Positions 63,268-64,000 of a stretch of 64,000 nucleotides of DNA are shown here, piece by piece; within the stretch, counting starts at the first letter, position 1, and every line of letters starts with the position of its first letter. The DNA comes from Glandiceps talaboti (taxonomy: Eukaryota; Hemichordata; Enteropneusta; Spengelidae), in the NCBI RefSeq assembly GCF_964340395.1, contig NC_135563.1, positions 3,702,422 to 3,766,421 on the forward strand, in the 5' to 3' direction. The notes under the pieces were generated by a model. The model was not told the DNA's origin. It worked only from the letters and a program-made list of their open reading frames with translations, and made no database searches. The translations under genes and the position numbers were made by a program.

Positions 63268-64000
63268 GCTGAATTATCAGAGATGCTGATTGGCACATTT
63301 GCCATTAGAATCATTACCAACAATGCAATGAAAATCAGTTTGGGATGATGATTGAAAGTTTCCCATTAGGATCATTACCAACAATGCAATGAAAATCATT
63401 CAGGGATGCTGATTGAAAGATTTACAATAGAATCATTACCCACAATGCAATGAAATATGGTAAGAGTGCTGATTGGTTCATTTACAATTGGCATCATCAC
63501 CTACAATGCAATGACAATTATTCAGAGATGTGATTGGAAGATTTATCATTAGAATCATTACCCACAATGCAATGACAATCATTCAGGGGTGCTGATTGGA
63601 AGATTTACCATTGGCATAATTACCCACAATGCAATGAAATATGGCTAGAGTGCTGACTGGTACATTTACCATTGGCATCATTACCCACAATGCAATGAAA
63701 TATGGCTAGAGTGCTGACTGGTACATTTACCATTGGCATAATTACCCACAATGCAATGAAATATGGCTAAAGTGCTGACTGGTACATTTACCATTGGCAT
63801 CATTACCCACAATGCAATGAAATATGGCTAGAGTGCTGACTTGTACATTTACCATTGGCATCATTACCCACAATGCAATGAAATATGGCTAGAGTGCTGA
63901 CTGGTACATTTACCATTGGCATCATTACCAACAATGCACTAAACATCATTCTGGGTTACTGACTGGAAGATTTACCATAAATTCCATTCCTTCAATGCAC
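63268..64000. repeat. 61-bp tandem repeat, about 12 units, running off the window
   Basis: The unit reads GAGTGCTGACTGGTACATTT, ACCATTGGCATCATTACCCA, CAATGCAATGAAATATGGCT plus A. Starts at 63648 and 63709 give a 61-bp period. Units between about 63640 and 63920 are almost identical. The left units and the last visible unit are diverged. Confidence 0.93.

Larger units (their letters stand above)
55616..64000 (-). other. CPEB2/3/4: Upstream CPEB intronic DNA to the window edge
   Basis: The exon ending at 55615 starts inside a codon, so the gene continues upstream. Apart from the weak exon candidate at 60894-60935 no CPEB exon was recognised. Open frames at 60051-60428, 60912-61280, 61808-62116 and 62809-63123 have no family motif. 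The large N-terminal exon expected for CPEB2/3/4 is not here. Confidence 0.6.

Overview
This window is animal (metazoan) nuclear DNA from an invertebrate. It is AT-rich, has multi-exon genes with GT-AG introns of 0.3 to 6.5 kb, and carries many tandem repeats and short non-autonomous transposons. The repeat types suggest a marine invertebrate such as a hemichordate, cephalochordate, mollusc or brachiopod, but nothing here fixes the phylum. Only two protein-coding genes can be supported. Both are incomplete at the 5' end, and they converge tail to tail.

Layout: 1-4040 holds a tetranucleotide repeat, a 37-bp minisatellite and a 54-bp minisatellite of about 48 units. 4040-14332 has no recognisable exon. 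It contains a repeat with long inverted arms, a 669-bp DNA transposon remnant with clean ends, and microsatellites. 14333-17921 (+) carries the last four coding exons of a nicotinamide/nicotinate mononucleotide adenylyltransferase (NMNAT, NAD biosynthesis). Its first intron contains a tRNA-like SINE and a 93-bp MITE. 17922 to about 35 kb is 3' UTR plus intergenic DNA. It includes a foldback element, a 22-bp satellite (23.1-24.0 kb), a LINE relic, a 3.6-kb satellite of about 100 units of 36 bp (25.6-29.2 kb), and long TTGG, CT and CA runs. This stretch is visibly richer in CpG than the DNA on either side.

39531-55615 (-) carries the last six coding exons of a CPEB2/3/4-type cytoplasmic polyadenylation element binding protein: two RRMs and the C-terminal ZZ zinc domain. 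Every splice site and intron phase joins cleanly into 305 residues. The DNA from about 35 to 39.5 kb is probably its long 3' UTR. DNA from 55.6 to 64.0 kb is intron of the same gene, possibly with one small upstream exon near 60.9 kb, and it ends in a 61-bp tandem repeat that runs off the window. The large N-terminal CPEB exon and the N-terminal NMNAT exons were not found and presumably lie outside.

The two genes have no known shared pathway. NMNAT makes NAD, and CPEB controls mRNA polyadenylation and translation. No new gene system was found. The points most worth a second look are the repeat architecture (satellites with hairpin monomers, a block duplicated within the 36-bp array, two distant arrays with a common core), three families of short mobile elements with readable ends, and a CpG mosaic that seems to mark the transcribed regions.
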